In this document: in pieces, positions 23,800-36,281 of the stretch
How positions within the stretch are numbered: the first letter of the stretch is position 1
Layout: each line of letters begins with the position of its first letter
NCBI GenBank assembly: GCA_013397865.1
Contig: VZTI01001729.1
Coordinates: forward strand, 1-64,000
Direction of reading: 5' to 3'
DNA: 64,000 nucleotides
DNA from: Struthidea cinerea
Taxonomy: Eukaryota; Chordata; Aves; Passeriformes; Corcoracidae
Notes under the pieces: model-generated
Databases searched by the model: none
What the model was told of the DNA's origin: nothing
Seen by the model: the letters and a program-made list of their open reading frames with translations, nothing else
Translations under genes and position numbers: made by a program

Positions 23800-24145
23800 C
23801 ACAGGCAGCAGGGTCAGTTGCCTCAGATGCCTCGAGATGAGACGACCAAGAAGGGACCTCACCTCTAAGTGTCGGCAGGGAGGGTGCCAAGAGAATGGAG
23901 CCAGGCTCTTCAGGAGAAACTAGTGTACAGGAAGCTCCACCTGAACAGGAGGGAGAACTTCTTTACTGTGCAGGTGACCAAGCACTGGAACAGGCTGCCC
24001 AGAGGGTCTCCCATTGGAGATCCTCAAGAACCACCCAGTCCTGTGCAATGCGCTCTAGCGTGACCCTGCTTGAGCCATGAGGTTGGACCAGATGACTCAC
24101 TGTGGTCCCTTCCAGCCTGACCCGTTTTGATGCTGTGATTCTGTG
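23800..24145 (+). repeat. CR1 LINE 3' fragment, older subfamily
   Basis: It contains aagaagggacctcacctcta, agctccacctgaacaggagg, actggaacaggctgcccaga and ggttggaccagatgactcac, ending gctgtgattctgtgg. The text near 'gaacaggagggagaacttctt' is of the CR1 type with a longer 5' part retained. Confidence 0.88.
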
Positions 24146-25734
24146 GCTGCAGGCTCTTTCCAGATCTTAGAAGTACATTTCCCAGTTCAAGAAGAGAGTT
24201 GGAGAAAAAAATTGCATGGGTAACAGGAGTCACATGAGGGACACGGAGATGGTCATTTCTCAGCCCCCAAGCATGGCCAGCTTCTGCTAAGAATCTTGAT
24301 GGTGTAGAAAGACAGTAGAAAGGAGTGATGCCCACTCTGCCTGGTCCACTGTTTCCAAGGGGTTTGGAGAGAAAGTGAACCCCATGCCAGGACTAAGAGA
24401 TTCCTTGACTCTGAGCTGAGCCTCTCCGGTATCTGCATCTCCTTAGCCTAGAGATTCCTGCCACCACTTTTTGGGGCATCACTTCCTGGCCTTTCCCCTG
24501 GCACTCTTCCACAGCATCACACCAACAGAAGCAAAGGAATAAAACCTCCTGGCAAGCTGCCGGTTGATCACCATCACCATGAGCTGCACATAGATCTTGC
24601 CACTAGCCAGAAAAGGTCAACAAAGAGCATCCCTTAAACCCACATTTCTGCCCTACAGTCTGCCCAAGGTTCTTGATCACAGTCTAGGATCCCTTTTATT
24701 TGACTATCATCTGCCTTCAGTGTCTTTCCAGGAAATTAATGAGGCGTAACCCAGGAAATGAAAAAAAGATCAAATAAAATAAAGATAGTTGTAATCTACC
24801 TGTGATAAAGAATATACTCTATATCCTCTCCCTGGCAGATGTTAATTATAGTTTATCAGTATGACCTTCAGCAGTTTCTTGATAAGCCCTGATCCCAGGG
24901 AGTGGAACAGCCTGGGACGTGCAAGGCATGTCTCGTGCGTTGCTTATCTGTTGGCTCTGAGGTGGAAGAACACAGCCCTTAGCAGAAAGAAACAACAGAG
25001 CTTAACATGGGAAACAAGGAGCAGCTGTGGATATAGAAGGGGAATAACAGCCCCTGCACTGACTGCAGGGACAATACTTCTCCTTTCCATTTGTTGTAGT
25101 ACACCTCTAACAGGCAGTGGCTGTGGCTTCCAAAGACATGGAGAGATTTCCACCAAGGCTCATGCCCTACGTTGGGGAACATCCCACCACGTTTTGAACA
25201 CACAAAAATAATCAAGCCCCTTTCAAACAAATAGTGCCAAAATCCTCTATCTATTACACAGGGACTTACCCCATCACAGAGGACATCCAGGACGAGCTGT
25301 CCTGGGAATGGCTGGTGTGCCCTGCTCAGCCATAGGTGCCTCAGCTGTGGGTACAGGCTTTAAGGAAGGATCTTCTCAGGCAACCAATCAATTTTGTGGG
25401 GTCAATTTGAGAAGCCCATGGGTAAGAATGAGTGATACAGATTTGGAAATGCTGCTGCAGCCCCAGATGTCTAAACATACCCCTGTATGGTGAAGCAAGC
25501 CTCACTCCAAGGTGAGAGCTATTCACCTGAAACAAAACCCAACATCAGCCATGAGAATTTAGCATAGAAAGGGCATCTTAATCCCTGGTTTTATTCCAGA
25601 CTGATCATCATATGAAATAAAGCTGCAAAGTTGAAACACATTTTTGCACAAATCACATTTTTCCTCTCCCAAAACCCTCCCCCAGAACTGTTTACTGTCT
25701 CTATTTCTTCAAGGTACCTCTCTCAAGAGTCTCT
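24146..25734. other. Intergenic, nothing recognised
   Basis: No exon-like frame with splice context, RNA gene or repeat family was recognised. Confidence 0.5.
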
Positions 25735-26048
25735 CACGATCAGAGGACTGGAGCACCTCTCCCGTGAGGACAAGCTGAGAGAGTTGGGGCAGTTATTGAC
25801 TCTAAACTGAAAGAGGGTAGGTTTAAATTAGCTATTAGGAAGAAATTCTTCACTGTGAGGGTGGTGAGGCACTGGTACAGTTTTCTCAGAGAAGTTGTGG
25901 CCGTTCCATTCCTGGAAGTGTTCGAGGTCAGGTTGGATGGGGCCCTGAGCAATCTGATCTAGCAGAAGGTGTCCCTGCCCATGGTACGGGGTTTGGAATG
26001 AGATGATCTTAAGTCTCCTTCCAACCCAAACCATTTAATGATTCTATG
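25735..26048 (+). repeat. CR1 LINE 3' fragment
   Basis: It contains cagaggactggagcacctct, ggaagaaattcttcactgtg, ggtcaggttggatggggccc and tgcccatggtacggggtttg, ending taatgattctatg. Confidence 0.92.
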
Positions 26049-26089
26049 TTTAGAGCATGTTTGTCCCCAGTGTGCAGTCCCCAGGGATG

Positions 26090-26415
26090 ACTCATTATTC
26101 ACAACCACTTGCAGAAACCTTGTTTAATCATACTTATCATCATTAGAAATTACAGCTGTTTTTCTTCATTTTCAAAGCACTTTTCAGGCTACATTAACAA
26201 ATGTGTGCCCAGGAAATTATTGGCCAAGTCCCAGAGCATTTACAATGGGTTTTATACAAATGCTTTCAGCTTCACATGGAAACAGGCAAGGGGAAATCAT
26301 CATGTTTGTAAAAGGGTCTCAAAGTGCTACAATAGATTTTCCCTCTCGCTCGCTAGGAGCAAAATGAGTGTTTTGAATAAAGCTGAATAGTTGCTTTAAA
26401 AAAAAAAAAAAAAAA
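26090..26415 (+). other. Candidate poly(A)-tailed retrocopy or transcript end
   Basis: AATAAA at 26376-26381 is followed 16 bases later by 18 consecutive A (26398-26415), then purine-rich DNA. This is the layout of an integrated polyadenylated RNA. The upstream body has no recognised coding homology, and the left boundary is a guess (just after the CR1 copy). A chance A-run is the alternative. Confidence 0.3.
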
Positions 26416-28307
26416 GAGAGAAAGAAAAAGAAGAGGTGGAGAAAGATTTTTTTACAATACCATGTCTTTGGCTGGATTCAGGCATAATCTGATCCAAGTG
26501 TTCTTGGGTACATGGGCACTTTCCCAGCATCGCAGAAATTAGCATGACTGACAGGTATCTTCGGCTCTGTTGGTGCCAGACCCCTCAGCAGAATCTTTCC
26601 TCTTTTTGACAGATCAGCCTTCATATACCTCACTTATAAACCATTTTCTTGGGTTATACAGCACCTCATCTCAGTCTTGGGTTCCCACCTCAAAAGAAAG
26701 AGCCCTTTAAGGAAGCTGGCATCCTTCCCCTTGGCAACCCAGGTAAGCAGAGGCAGAAATTAGCCCCAAAAGGGATCAGGAACAGCTACCTTCCGTCTGT
26801 GATCACACAGAGACCTTCCATCCCCCAGCCAGATGCTGGTCCCAGATGGCAGCAGTGAGATGTCCATGTCTGGGTGTTACTTTGCTCACCCAAAGAGGGA
26901 GTCTGGAGCATCACTGAGCTCCAGGTCAAGCCTGAAAATGGAGACTCAGCATGACCAGTTTGGGGTGAGATGCTGCTCCCCACACATCAGTGTGGTCAAC
27001 AAGAGAAGGGAATAGTTTTGTTTTCACTGTGCTTGTGGTTGTGCAGTGTCACCAGCAGCAATGTGTGCAGTCGTGCCCAGCTCAGCCCCGGGCAGCACGT
27101 GGGCACAGCCCCGGCCTCTGCCCCTGGGTGGCCCACAGCTTTCTAAGAAGTCGCTCTCCCACCATTGAAAAGCCACTGTGGGGAGGCAAAAAGTGCTTCC
27201 ACGCCTCAAAGCCTGCCTGGGCGGGAGGAGGAGGAGGAATAAATCCCTTGGAAAAAAATAAAAAAGAGCTCAGAAAGGAGGGAAATATTTCTTTGAAGAT
27301 ATAAATCCTACTTTGTGCATTTCAGCACGCCCTGGCTTGGGTCCCTCTCTGCTCCTGGGAATGCCTAAGCGGCTCTTTGTGCCCTGCTGTTAAGGGGAGA
27401 CGAGGAGATTGGGACGCAGTGTGGGTGACCCTCTCCAGCCCCACAGCCCCATTGAGGGCTGTGCATCACCACAAGCATCATTTCCGGGGGAAGAGTTTGT
27501 CCCTGAGCCAAGAGGGGAGAAGAAAAGAGGTTTCCAGATTGCATACCTCGGCTCAGCAGCTCTGCAGAGCGCTATTCAGCCTGGACAAAGGACAGGGGCC
27601 CTGGACAGCCACTGTGCTGAAGACCCCAAGCACTGGCCCTCCCCCAGGCTGTGGGTGTTAAAGTTCAAGCCTTGGAGCCAAACACCCTGCAAGGAGGAGA
27701 GGAAAATGGAGGAAAGGATGCTTTCCATGTCACCAGACAGAAGTTTATCCATTTAGTTATTGACAGCATCGAAATGCATGAAGGCTAGCCAGTTTTTGCA
27801 CCATAAGAATGTGGTGCTGGTGTTCTCAGAGAAAAATCCTTTTTAGCTAATTAAATACTACCACGATTCTGCATAAGGCATCTCAGAAAATTCTGAACTC
27901 ATTTCAGAGCAACAGGATATTCTGACACACAAATCCCCTGACCTAACCTCAAACCACGGATGCAGCGGAGCCAGCACCCAGAGCCTCAGTTTCCCAGTTC
28001 AGGGTTGTGCCAACAGTACAAGATCAGCAGGTCAGGACTGTACGGCTCATTTGATTTTCATCCATCTGCTGGTGTGAGACATGGAGTTTGCTTAGCAAAG
28101 TCAAGAAGATTAGCACAGATAACCCATGGGCAGAGCCTCGATGGACCTCCTCAGGGCCAAGGACACACAACACAGTCAGATCTGCTGGATCAGCACCCAG
28201 CAGTGCTCACATCCCAGTATCCTGGTGGAAACGAGTAATTTATTCAGCCATAGAACTTGGGGTGGGTGTTTTCATTCCTCCCTTGGTCTTTCCTGGAAGA
28301 CTGGTTA
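26416..28307. other. Intergenic, nothing recognised
   Basis: A moderately GC-rich patch near 27040-27230 contains scattered CpG. No gene or repeat was recognised. Confidence 0.5.
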
Positions 28308-28705
28308 GAATCGTAGAATCAATAGGGTTGTAAAGCCCTCTAACATCAACTCCAACCATTAACCCCCTACTGTCAAGCCTACCACTGAACCATGTCCCCA
28401 GGTGCCACATATACACATTTTTTCCAGGTGACTCCACCACTTCCCTGGGCAGTCTGTTCCAATGCTTGGGCACCCTTTCAGTGAGGAAATTTTTCCTTAT
28501 ATCTGATCTAAACCTCCCATGGTGCAACTTGAGGCCATTTTCTCTCCTCTTGTTACCTAGGAGAAGAGACAGACACCCACCTGGCGACAGCCTCCTTTCA
28601 GGCAGCTGTAGAGAGTATAAGCATGCCCCCTCAGTCTCCTTTTCTTTAGACTAAACATTCCCAGTTCCCTCAACTGCTCCTCATCAGACTTGTGCTCCGT
28701 CTCCT
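28308..28705 (-). repeat. CR1 LINE 3' fragment
   Basis: A long copy of about 400 bp: gaatcgtagaatcaataggg, ctgtcaagcctaccactgaa, ccatgtccccaggtgccaca, cctgggcagtctgttccaat and gcatgccccctcagtctcct. Confidence 0.92.
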
Positions 28706-30471
28706 CTGTGTTTGAGTGGTCGCCCTGATCACCCAGAACAGCCAGCAAAGAGAAATGGGCACAACTCAGCTCATGCAAGGACAGATGTCTGAAAAAGGCC
28801 AGATGAACGGCCTCACACACATCCAGAGTGCCAGGGCACGAGCCCAGCCCAAAAAGAAAGGGCATTCATCGCTTAAACCCAGCAAGCCCTGCCAGTTCAC
28901 CTTCAAGGAACTTCTGCATCCTGGCACAGAGAGGACAAGGCCACAAGTGCCAGGGGGTGGTCATCCTGTTGCCATACAAAGGGACAGCCACAGAAATTCT
29001 GCATGTGGGGTGACATGAAGCAGTCACAGGGACCACAGGTGGGCCCATGGGTAGGACCACACGTAAGGCACCAACAGGCTGATTGAGGGCCGTAGTACTC
29101 AACCCTACAGTGCCTCATTCTCACAGAAGGGCCAAAAACTCACCCCTCCCAGTCCCCCCAAACAGAGAGGAATATAGAACAGACCCAGCCTGGTAGCAGG
29201 TTGCCAACTGGCAGCAGGGAGGGAAGGACGAGGTCACAGCAGCAAAGCACTAAGATGAAGACTGGAAAATCTGAGGGATGGAGAAGATAAAAGGGTTGGC
29301 ATCATTCACCTGCATTTCTTGCAAGGATTGGGTCTTGCTCAACGAAAGACTTCTTAAAAGCTTTGCAGGGAGAGCTTAGAGAGCACTTAGGACAGAGGCA
29401 CCATGACCCCACAGAACCTTTCTGACGGCTTTGAGGCATGAATCAATTAAAGCAATCACAGAGCAAAGGTTAATCAGTAGCAAGTACATCTTAAGAAATA
29501 AGTAGTCTTTTAAAAAGCAACTGCTTCTGCCAATTCCCCCCTCCCCTTTTTCTAAAGTGTCTTTTATTTCTACAACTCTGGAGACCTTCCAAAGTAAGGT
29601 CAGTGATTAAGAGCAGCTGCCGAAAGGACCAGACTGAGTCGGTGGCGGCAGCCGGGGCTGCCGGAGCAGAGAGGACCGGACCCGTAATTGTCACCGAGGC
29701 TGAGTGCTGTAAAAGTGTCTCAGGGATTGAAAACCTTCCAGGGGCTTCCAGCCTAATTGGAGCAGATGGAAGCTGGAGAAACAAGGAATAGCTCACAGTT
29801 GCATTGGAGAACAGAGGAAATGAAGCAGGAAAGTAAGGCAGGGACTGACTCTAAAGCGTTTCTGCACAAGCAGTGAGACTCCAGCAGGCCTACAGCGATG
29901 CTCCGAGCTGCTCCCGACCCGTGCCCTGCTTGCAGATACGTGTTTCTTTCTTCTTGCACGCAAGACTGGAGCTGACGTCAAAACAGCCACCCTGGGCAGC
30001 AGGCACAGCCTCATTCACACATGTACTCATTCCCCCACCCAGCCCTGCCCTCCTTCCCTGCCTGCTGCTATTCTCGTGCTCCCTGCTGCTATTATAGCAC
30101 ACCACCATCACAGCCAACCTCTTACCCTGTCACCTCTCCTTGCAAGTGTTGATGAAAGAAAAGAGCTGGCACACTGTGGTGGCCCCAAGATCTTCCCTTG
30201 GCACCAGACCTGCAGAGGATGAGTCCCAGGACAGGGCTTCTCATCTCCCTCTTGCTACAGCATCATGTGCACTCACATAGACTACAGCTGCTCAGCCACT
30301 GGAAAGGACCCAGGCCATGAGCATGGAGTCCATCCTGACCCTGACAGCAGGTTTTTGTCATGCTTAACACACCTTCTTCCCTGGAGACACCATGAAGACT
30401 GGCAAGGCAAACAATGACAGGGGAATAGGATCAGTATGAGACCAGGACACGGGCATGTTCATAAAATCAAT
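28706..30471. other. Intergenic, nothing recognised
   Basis: A short CpG-bearing patch at about 29635-29700 (gtcggtggcggcagccgggg) is too small to call an island. No gene was recognised. Confidence 0.5.
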
Positions 30472-30560
30472 GTATCACAGAATGGTTTGGGTTGAAAGGG
30501 ACCTTCAAGATCAACTGGTTCCAAACCCCTGCCATGGGCAGGGACATCTTCCTGTTCAAG
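30472..30560 (-). repeat. CR1 LINE 3' fragment
   Basis: It starts tcacagaatggtttgggttg, then aaagggaccttcaagatcaa and cccctgccatgggcagggac. Only the terminal 90 bp are kept. Confidence 0.9.
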
Positions 30561-32549
30561 CCTTTGAAATATCAGTTTCTACTTCCCTCCTCTTTTCCTG
30601 GAGAGAGAAATGCACCAAGTGCCAATGTCCTGCTGGTGGGGAGAATAACTGGGAACATGACCAAAGATGCCCTCTGTTTACTGGGTTTTTATAAAATGCC
30701 AAGCCCTCAGCCACCAAAAAAGCAGCCAGCTGTGAGTCCTGCTTGAATGCTGCTGGGAGAGCAGTGTCCAGCACATGAATAGCAGGATGAGGACAAGATG
30801 CTGAAGAGAGGAGCACCTGCAGGCAGGTTGCTCAGCTCCCTCGCACTGCATGCCTGTAGCTGAAGCAGAGGGTGCAATGTGGAGCCAAGCCTGTGCACCC
30901 TCAGGACTCATCCTGCCATGAGTGCCAGGGTGCATCACAGGTCATGTCTCCAAGCTGCTCTACCCACACCAGCTCTTTTCTTTCCTTTCAGTAAGATCTG
31001 TAACACAAAGGATCTTCTCCCAACTTTTTATCCAATCTACTCACCTAAAATGCAGCCCAAGACCCTTTTGGGGTTTGCTGCACACCACAGAGGTCTCTGG
31101 GGCAGTTCTACAGGCCAACACACAGGAGGTAGCTCCAAGATGAGGTACAGACCTTGTCCTGCAAGATATCCTGAGACATGGAGTCAGATTTGGACCAAGG
31201 CCAGGCTGTTGCTGCACATGTGCATGGTGTTGCAGTCTACAGGGAACGACTGCTGCAGAGCTCCCTGCACCCTATCCCACATGCAAAGCCACCGAGCTGG
31301 GGCGTTGCCAATGGGCAGGATCTGCTCCGCGCTGGAGCACGTGTGCCTCAGCTGATGGGTGGTAGCTTCTGAAAGTGTTTACACACAACCTGGAAGGTTT
31401 GCCTGAAGGAGGGCCTCTGGGTTTGCAAAGAAAAGAAGGGTGCATTGTCAAAGGGCCACAAACTTCTAGAAGAAAAAAACAAACCAACTTTCTCTTTTAT
31501 TTTGGCTGATACTTTATCACACTGAGCGAAACTGTGCAGTAACAACTTGCACAGAGGTACACTGTGAGCTGCAGGCAGCCTCACAACAAGCTGACACATC
31601 TAAATTTAAAGAACTGTGTTTCCATCACCAGAAATGATACATAAAGCTCAAAAGACACCATTTGCTCACCTCCTTGGTCCAATGTCATGTCATAAGGAAG
31701 TCCCAGGACTGGTCGTGAGAACAAGCTTTGTGTTTGTACTCTCCGCAAGGATTTCAAATTGCCCTGAAAATCTTGCACACCTTTTAAACAATTCAATGGT
31801 AAAGTTATAAAGGAAGTGACAGCTTTGGCTCCCCTCACACTCAGAACAATTTTTAATTACAATCCAGCTGGTCTCATGGTACATTATGCTTTATTTTGTT
31901 GTTAAACGCAGCTTAAAATCTTAGAGCACCTGTAGGAAATGATTTCTGCTCTCTCTTGTCCTTCCACCTGGTATCATCTCTCAGAACTTATTAGGGGAGA
32001 TGTTACATTGTGAGATCAGGATTCCCAGAGAAAGTGTAGAAGTGAAGAGAAGGTGATGTACACCATGGGCTGGACCTCCAGCTAACCAAAGTTTGCACTT
32101 TGCAACCTAAAGTTGTCCAGGTGCCAGTCCCCAGGTTCACATCAGCTGAGTGCCTGATTCTGAATTAAAATTCACTCTTTCCTAGAAGCGAAAATTCCCC
32201 TGTTTCATTGCTAATTGTGGTTATGCCTACAAATAATGTGGAAGCATTTGGACAACAACAGCAGACTAAAGCCAGGGTCAAATCCTGTTTCAGCTGCAAA
32301 CCGAGCTGCTCTCCAAACAGTTGCCCATCACAGCTCCCAGGGTGACTGCAGCATCAGGGCAGATGGTGGACTGCAGTGTTGCTTCCAGCCTTTCTAACCA
32401 AGTCGTGATTATTTACAGCTGTTCCCAGATGTTACCCTTTTCGCGGGTTATTTGTTCCGGAGTCAACCTCCCCGTTCACACGCTAGGCAAGCTCAGGGGA
32501 AGAAAGAGAGAGGCTCCTTTCTCTCTTTTACTATGGAAACAGCCCTTTA

Positions 32550-33180
32550 TCCCAAGGATTGCGAATGCTCAGCCGCCGTTTCCCTCCCACCGCTGCCCCA
32601 GCTACAGCGACCCCATGAGCCACCCGCCGCTCACGCCTCATCCCGGCTCCCGTTTATCCGCTCTACAGGTCACAGCCAACTCATCCAGCACGGACCCTGG
32701 GTGAAGCAGGACTGCTGAGCACCTTCTCCTCCCCAGCAAACTACCAGAAAGCCCCCTGCTCACCAATCACCGCTTCCCTCCCCTTTTGTTATCGTTTCTC
32801 CCTATTCTCCGGCTCTCTGGGCTTTGTTTCTCGCTGCAGCCCAGGCGGGAGCCGGGTCGATCGCCCGCTGTCGCATCCCAACCAACACACTCAAAAATCC
32901 ACAGATAACAAAGGAAAAGTGGAAAAAATCTCGCCCCCTCGGCGCTAACTTTCAAGCCAAGCAGGGAAGAGCAGGCAGGGGTGAAGTTCAGCGGGCAGGA
33001 GCATCTCTGGGAGTTAGGAGGGAGGAGGTAACTCACCGCGCCGTGACGCACACGGAGGGGTTATTTTTGCTTTCCGCTGCACTTGGGTTGCTGTGTCCTC
33101 CGCCTGTGACACTCCGGGACGCGAATGGTGGCACCGCTGTGTGACACCCGGTATTAGAGAGGCTGCGGGAGCCGTCCCTC
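32550..33180. promoter_or_regulatory. CpG-rich island 2
   Basis: CpG-dense DNA (cagccgccgtttccctccca, gagccgggtcgatcgcccgc, gccgtgacgcacacggag) within AT-rich flanks, about 14.8 kb upstream of the GDPD4 start exon. It contains the CRE-like word tgacgca. The setting suits a promoter of a minus-strand transcript such as a distal GDPD4 first exon. Confidence 0.45.
33037..33180 (-). promoter_or_regulatory. Candidate noncoding first exon, minus strand
   Basis: At 33036 the minus strand reads cggcgcg before gtgagt, a near-ideal splice donor at the edge of CpG island 2. A noncoding exon from here could splice to the ttgttccag just above the GDPD4 ATG. The upper boundary is arbitrary and no transcript evidence is available. 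Confidence 0.22.
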
Positions 33181-36100
33181 CCACGGTAGGAGGGGCCATG
33201 AGAGGCTTAATAAATTCAGTCCCCAAGGCTAGAAAAATTAAAATCTCATCATGGGACGCAGACAGCTGCTCATGGCACGGCTCTGGGAGGCACCGGGGAC
33301 TTGGGGACGAACCTGGGATTGATTCATTCATCCCTTGCCCACTCAGAACAGGAGAGGCTCGTATTCACATCCCACCTCGGCAGAATTAAGTGTCCAAAGG
33401 ATGGGGTTTGAGGAAATAACCCAAAGGAGATTCGGGAAATACGTGTCATCGTTGACCCTCAGAACTGAAACTCCTAAACCTCCTCCATGAAAATATTTTC
33501 CATGGCAGGAATCCACTGCACCAGATTTCTGAGCAACCCTGGATGCAAAACCGCTTATTTTACTTGGGTTTTTGCATGGTTTTGGGCTTTAATATCTAAA
33601 TCCTATTAGAGTTATAACTTCCTTTGAAGGGGGAGAGGGCACAGGTCAGTACAACAAAAGCAGGTTGTGTTCTGTAACCTCCAATGCACCCTGGACTTTC
33701 AGAGAGGCAAAATCCCATAATAAAGTTCCTCAGGATAGGAAGCTGCACAACCTCATGCAGCTCCTCCTGCTCCATAGAAGCTCTTCACTGCATTAGAAGC
33801 TAAACAAACATCCCCTCCAGCCCTGGTGCAGTTTTTCCGTCCCTGTAGTTTCTCACATTGAGATTTTTCTTCTTACATGAAAAGACAGATCGGGGGTCCC
33901 TCAAAAGCACAATCAGCAAACTGCCCTTGGGAACAGAGAGGCAAGAACAGACCAGAAAGGATGGTCCAGCAGATTTTGTGCAGTTCACATTACAAAGAGA
34001 AACTTTTAATTAGAAGATGAGCTACAGAGGTGACAGCCTGGTTCACTCCGAAACTTAACGATGAGCAGAAGGCAGAGAAGAGTTCCACTTTAAAACAGTC
34101 CTTACTTAGCACTTGGTCCTAAAATAACATCACTCTTCCTGTGGAATTGGGAGAATTGGAATTAAATAAATGCAGGAACCACAAGGCATGAAGGTAGAAG
34201 TAGCTAGTTTTATTGCTGGTGGTTTTCCAGCTAACATTTGGCTGGCTGGAGTAAAAACGCATGGGGCTGTGTGTGAGCCTCTAGAAAAATTAGTTGCTTT
34301 ATGGTCTAATTCCTGGAAATCTGCTAAACAGGGCAAGAAAGGGTGAGATTAACAAGACTGGTGGCACTAATGAGATTTAGGAAGCAGCAGCTATTCCAGG
34401 TACCCTGCAGTTTTAATCTCCTGAGCTGATCCACTGGATTTTTCTCCTTATGTATTTGGGCCATGTGGAGCCCAGATTCGTCACGGGGCCCCACTGAGGT
34501 CCTGCAGGTCCACGGCCAGGGGAAGCATGGCATGGGGGTGGCTTGGAAGGCTTAAGGAGTAGTGGAGAACACAGAGAGCCAAAGTGCTTTGCTCTGCCTT
34601 TGAAGACAGTAGTAGGGTCAGCAACTCCCCAAAATAAGTTCTGAAGGGCCTTCACCATCATCCCTTTCCTAGCTGCCATTATTCCAGCTGCTCCATCCTC
34701 ATGGTGTGTATGACCCCAAGGGTTACAGGAAGATAAGGGGACAGGGTTGAACAACACCATCAGCCCAAAAAAGCTCCTTACAGTGGAGGTAAGAGCCTGA
34801 AAAATGAGAAAGCTGATTAAAAGCACAACCATAGTCTTACCTCCTAACAAGCAAAGAAAACCCCAAATATCTCTGTTCTCTGCCCTAAAATATCGCTGTG
34901 TTTTTGCTTTTGCTTTTGGCCATAGAGATGCAAAGCCTGCAGAATCAGTTTGTTCTGCAAACACCTGGCAAAGGACTGATCAGCTGGGCAGATGCTGCTC
35001 TGGCTTCAGTATCTTCAGCTCAGATACTTATCTCAACCACAAAATCCTCACCCAGTGTCCCAGTCAATGCCCTAGACCTGCCAGAAACTGGGAATGAAGG
35101 CAAGCAAGGATCTGCTGGAGCCCTGCCAAGTCCAGCCTTGGAGTTTATGTGTCCATAAAGGAAACGCCTGCAAGGGACCGGTGCTGTACAAACCCTCTCC
35201 AAGGATATCAGCAGGGCAGGTCAGCCTCGAACCCAGTGAGTTTTGCTTCTATTTGTGTCAGGAGAAGATAAAACCAGGGCAAAAATGGCACAAACAGGGA
35301 GTGGGGATGGTGTCCCTGCACAGCTGCCAGCCACATCATGGAGTATTTTGCTGGGAAATACGTTCACACCCTCCTACCCTAAGTCCTCTCACAACACCCT
35401 GCCTTGGCAGCATGAGGGGCCAGCGTGTGTCCCCAACGTGTTCCCCATTCCACACAGCACATCTGCCCAAGGAACAGCTGCTGAACTTTCAGAGCAGGTG
35501 ACTCATGTAGGTAACGATGTCCCCACGAGATTTATGATGGAAATGGCACAGTTTATGGCAGTTCCAGGGATGATAAGGGAGGAGGGGGAAGAAGGAAGTG
35601 ACCTGAACTGATACAAGCTTCAGACCCACAGCCATGGGCGAGCAGCATCTCCTTTTTGCAGCAGGTAGCATCCCACCAAAAAGCAGAAATGTCAGTCCCT
35701 GAAGGCACACAGGATGGGCTGAGGGGGAAGAAGGGGACCCTGGCCAGCTCCAAGCCCCATCACAAGAGAGCTGAGACTCCTCCAGCCCCTCAATGCACAG
35801 CATGTCCAAGTATAAAGATGTTCACAGTCAGCTTCACATCAAGCCCCACAGGATGAGGCTGCAGGGGAAGGGGGGTTGGGAGGTCCTCTTGCTATCTCCC
35901 AGTCTGAACCCTTTGACACACAGCTCCAACACACAAAAAACAGGGAGAGCATCAGCATCCCCCAAAGTGTTGGTGTGGGGAGACTCAGGGTAAAGCAGCA
36001 GCACAGTGCAAATGGGGAGCAGCAGGTTTGGCAGGATGCTGGCAAGCCTCCATGGAAACCTAGGCCCGGCCCTGCACCTGCATCCTGGGACACCTCCTCC

Positions 36101-36248
36101 ACCAACACTCCTCAGGCTGCTTGGGTTCATCAGAGTTGTTTCCAAATGCACTTGCTCCCAAGAAATGTGGCTGGCCCTTTCCCGAGGATGGCAGCAGCTG
36201 TGGATAATGGTGCAAAGTCCAACCAATTGTGCCCAAGACGTGGCAATT
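33181..36248. other. Intergenic, nothing recognised
   Basis: Frames of up to 183 codons occur on both strands near 34400-35000 and 35880-36460, but they resemble no family and lack supporting splice context. Confidence 0.5.
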
Positions 36249-36281
36249 TATTCTGGAGTGTGCAAGCCACACTCCAGAATA
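36249..36281. other. Perfect 14-bp inverted repeat with 5-nt loop
   Basis: TATTCTGGAGTGTG, loop CAAGC, then CACACTCCAGAATA: fourteen paired bases without mismatch. It is a stable foldback in DNA or RNA of unknown role, and too short for a canonical pre-miRNA stem. It lies in intergenic DNA. Confidence 0.9.

Larger units (their letters stand above)
23395..23800. promoter_or_regulatory. CpG-rich island 1 with minisatellites
   Basis: An abrupt change from AT-rich flanks to very CpG-dense DNA (cggccggccg, gcggcggagcgggcg, aagcgcgagcggccgg), about 5.2 kb upstream of the GDPD4 start exon. It includes two tandem arrays listed separately. It could be a distal GDPD4 promoter, an unannotated promoter, or simply a GC-rich repeat expansion. 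A weak minus-strand donor (gcgtt before gtaagg) lies at its lower edge near 23376. Confidence 0.4.

Noticed and set aside
23223..23890. Long open frames on both strands with Arg/Gly/Ala or Pro repeats
   Set aside because: They run through the 11-bp and 12-bp minisatellites and an N; the repeat composition explains them.
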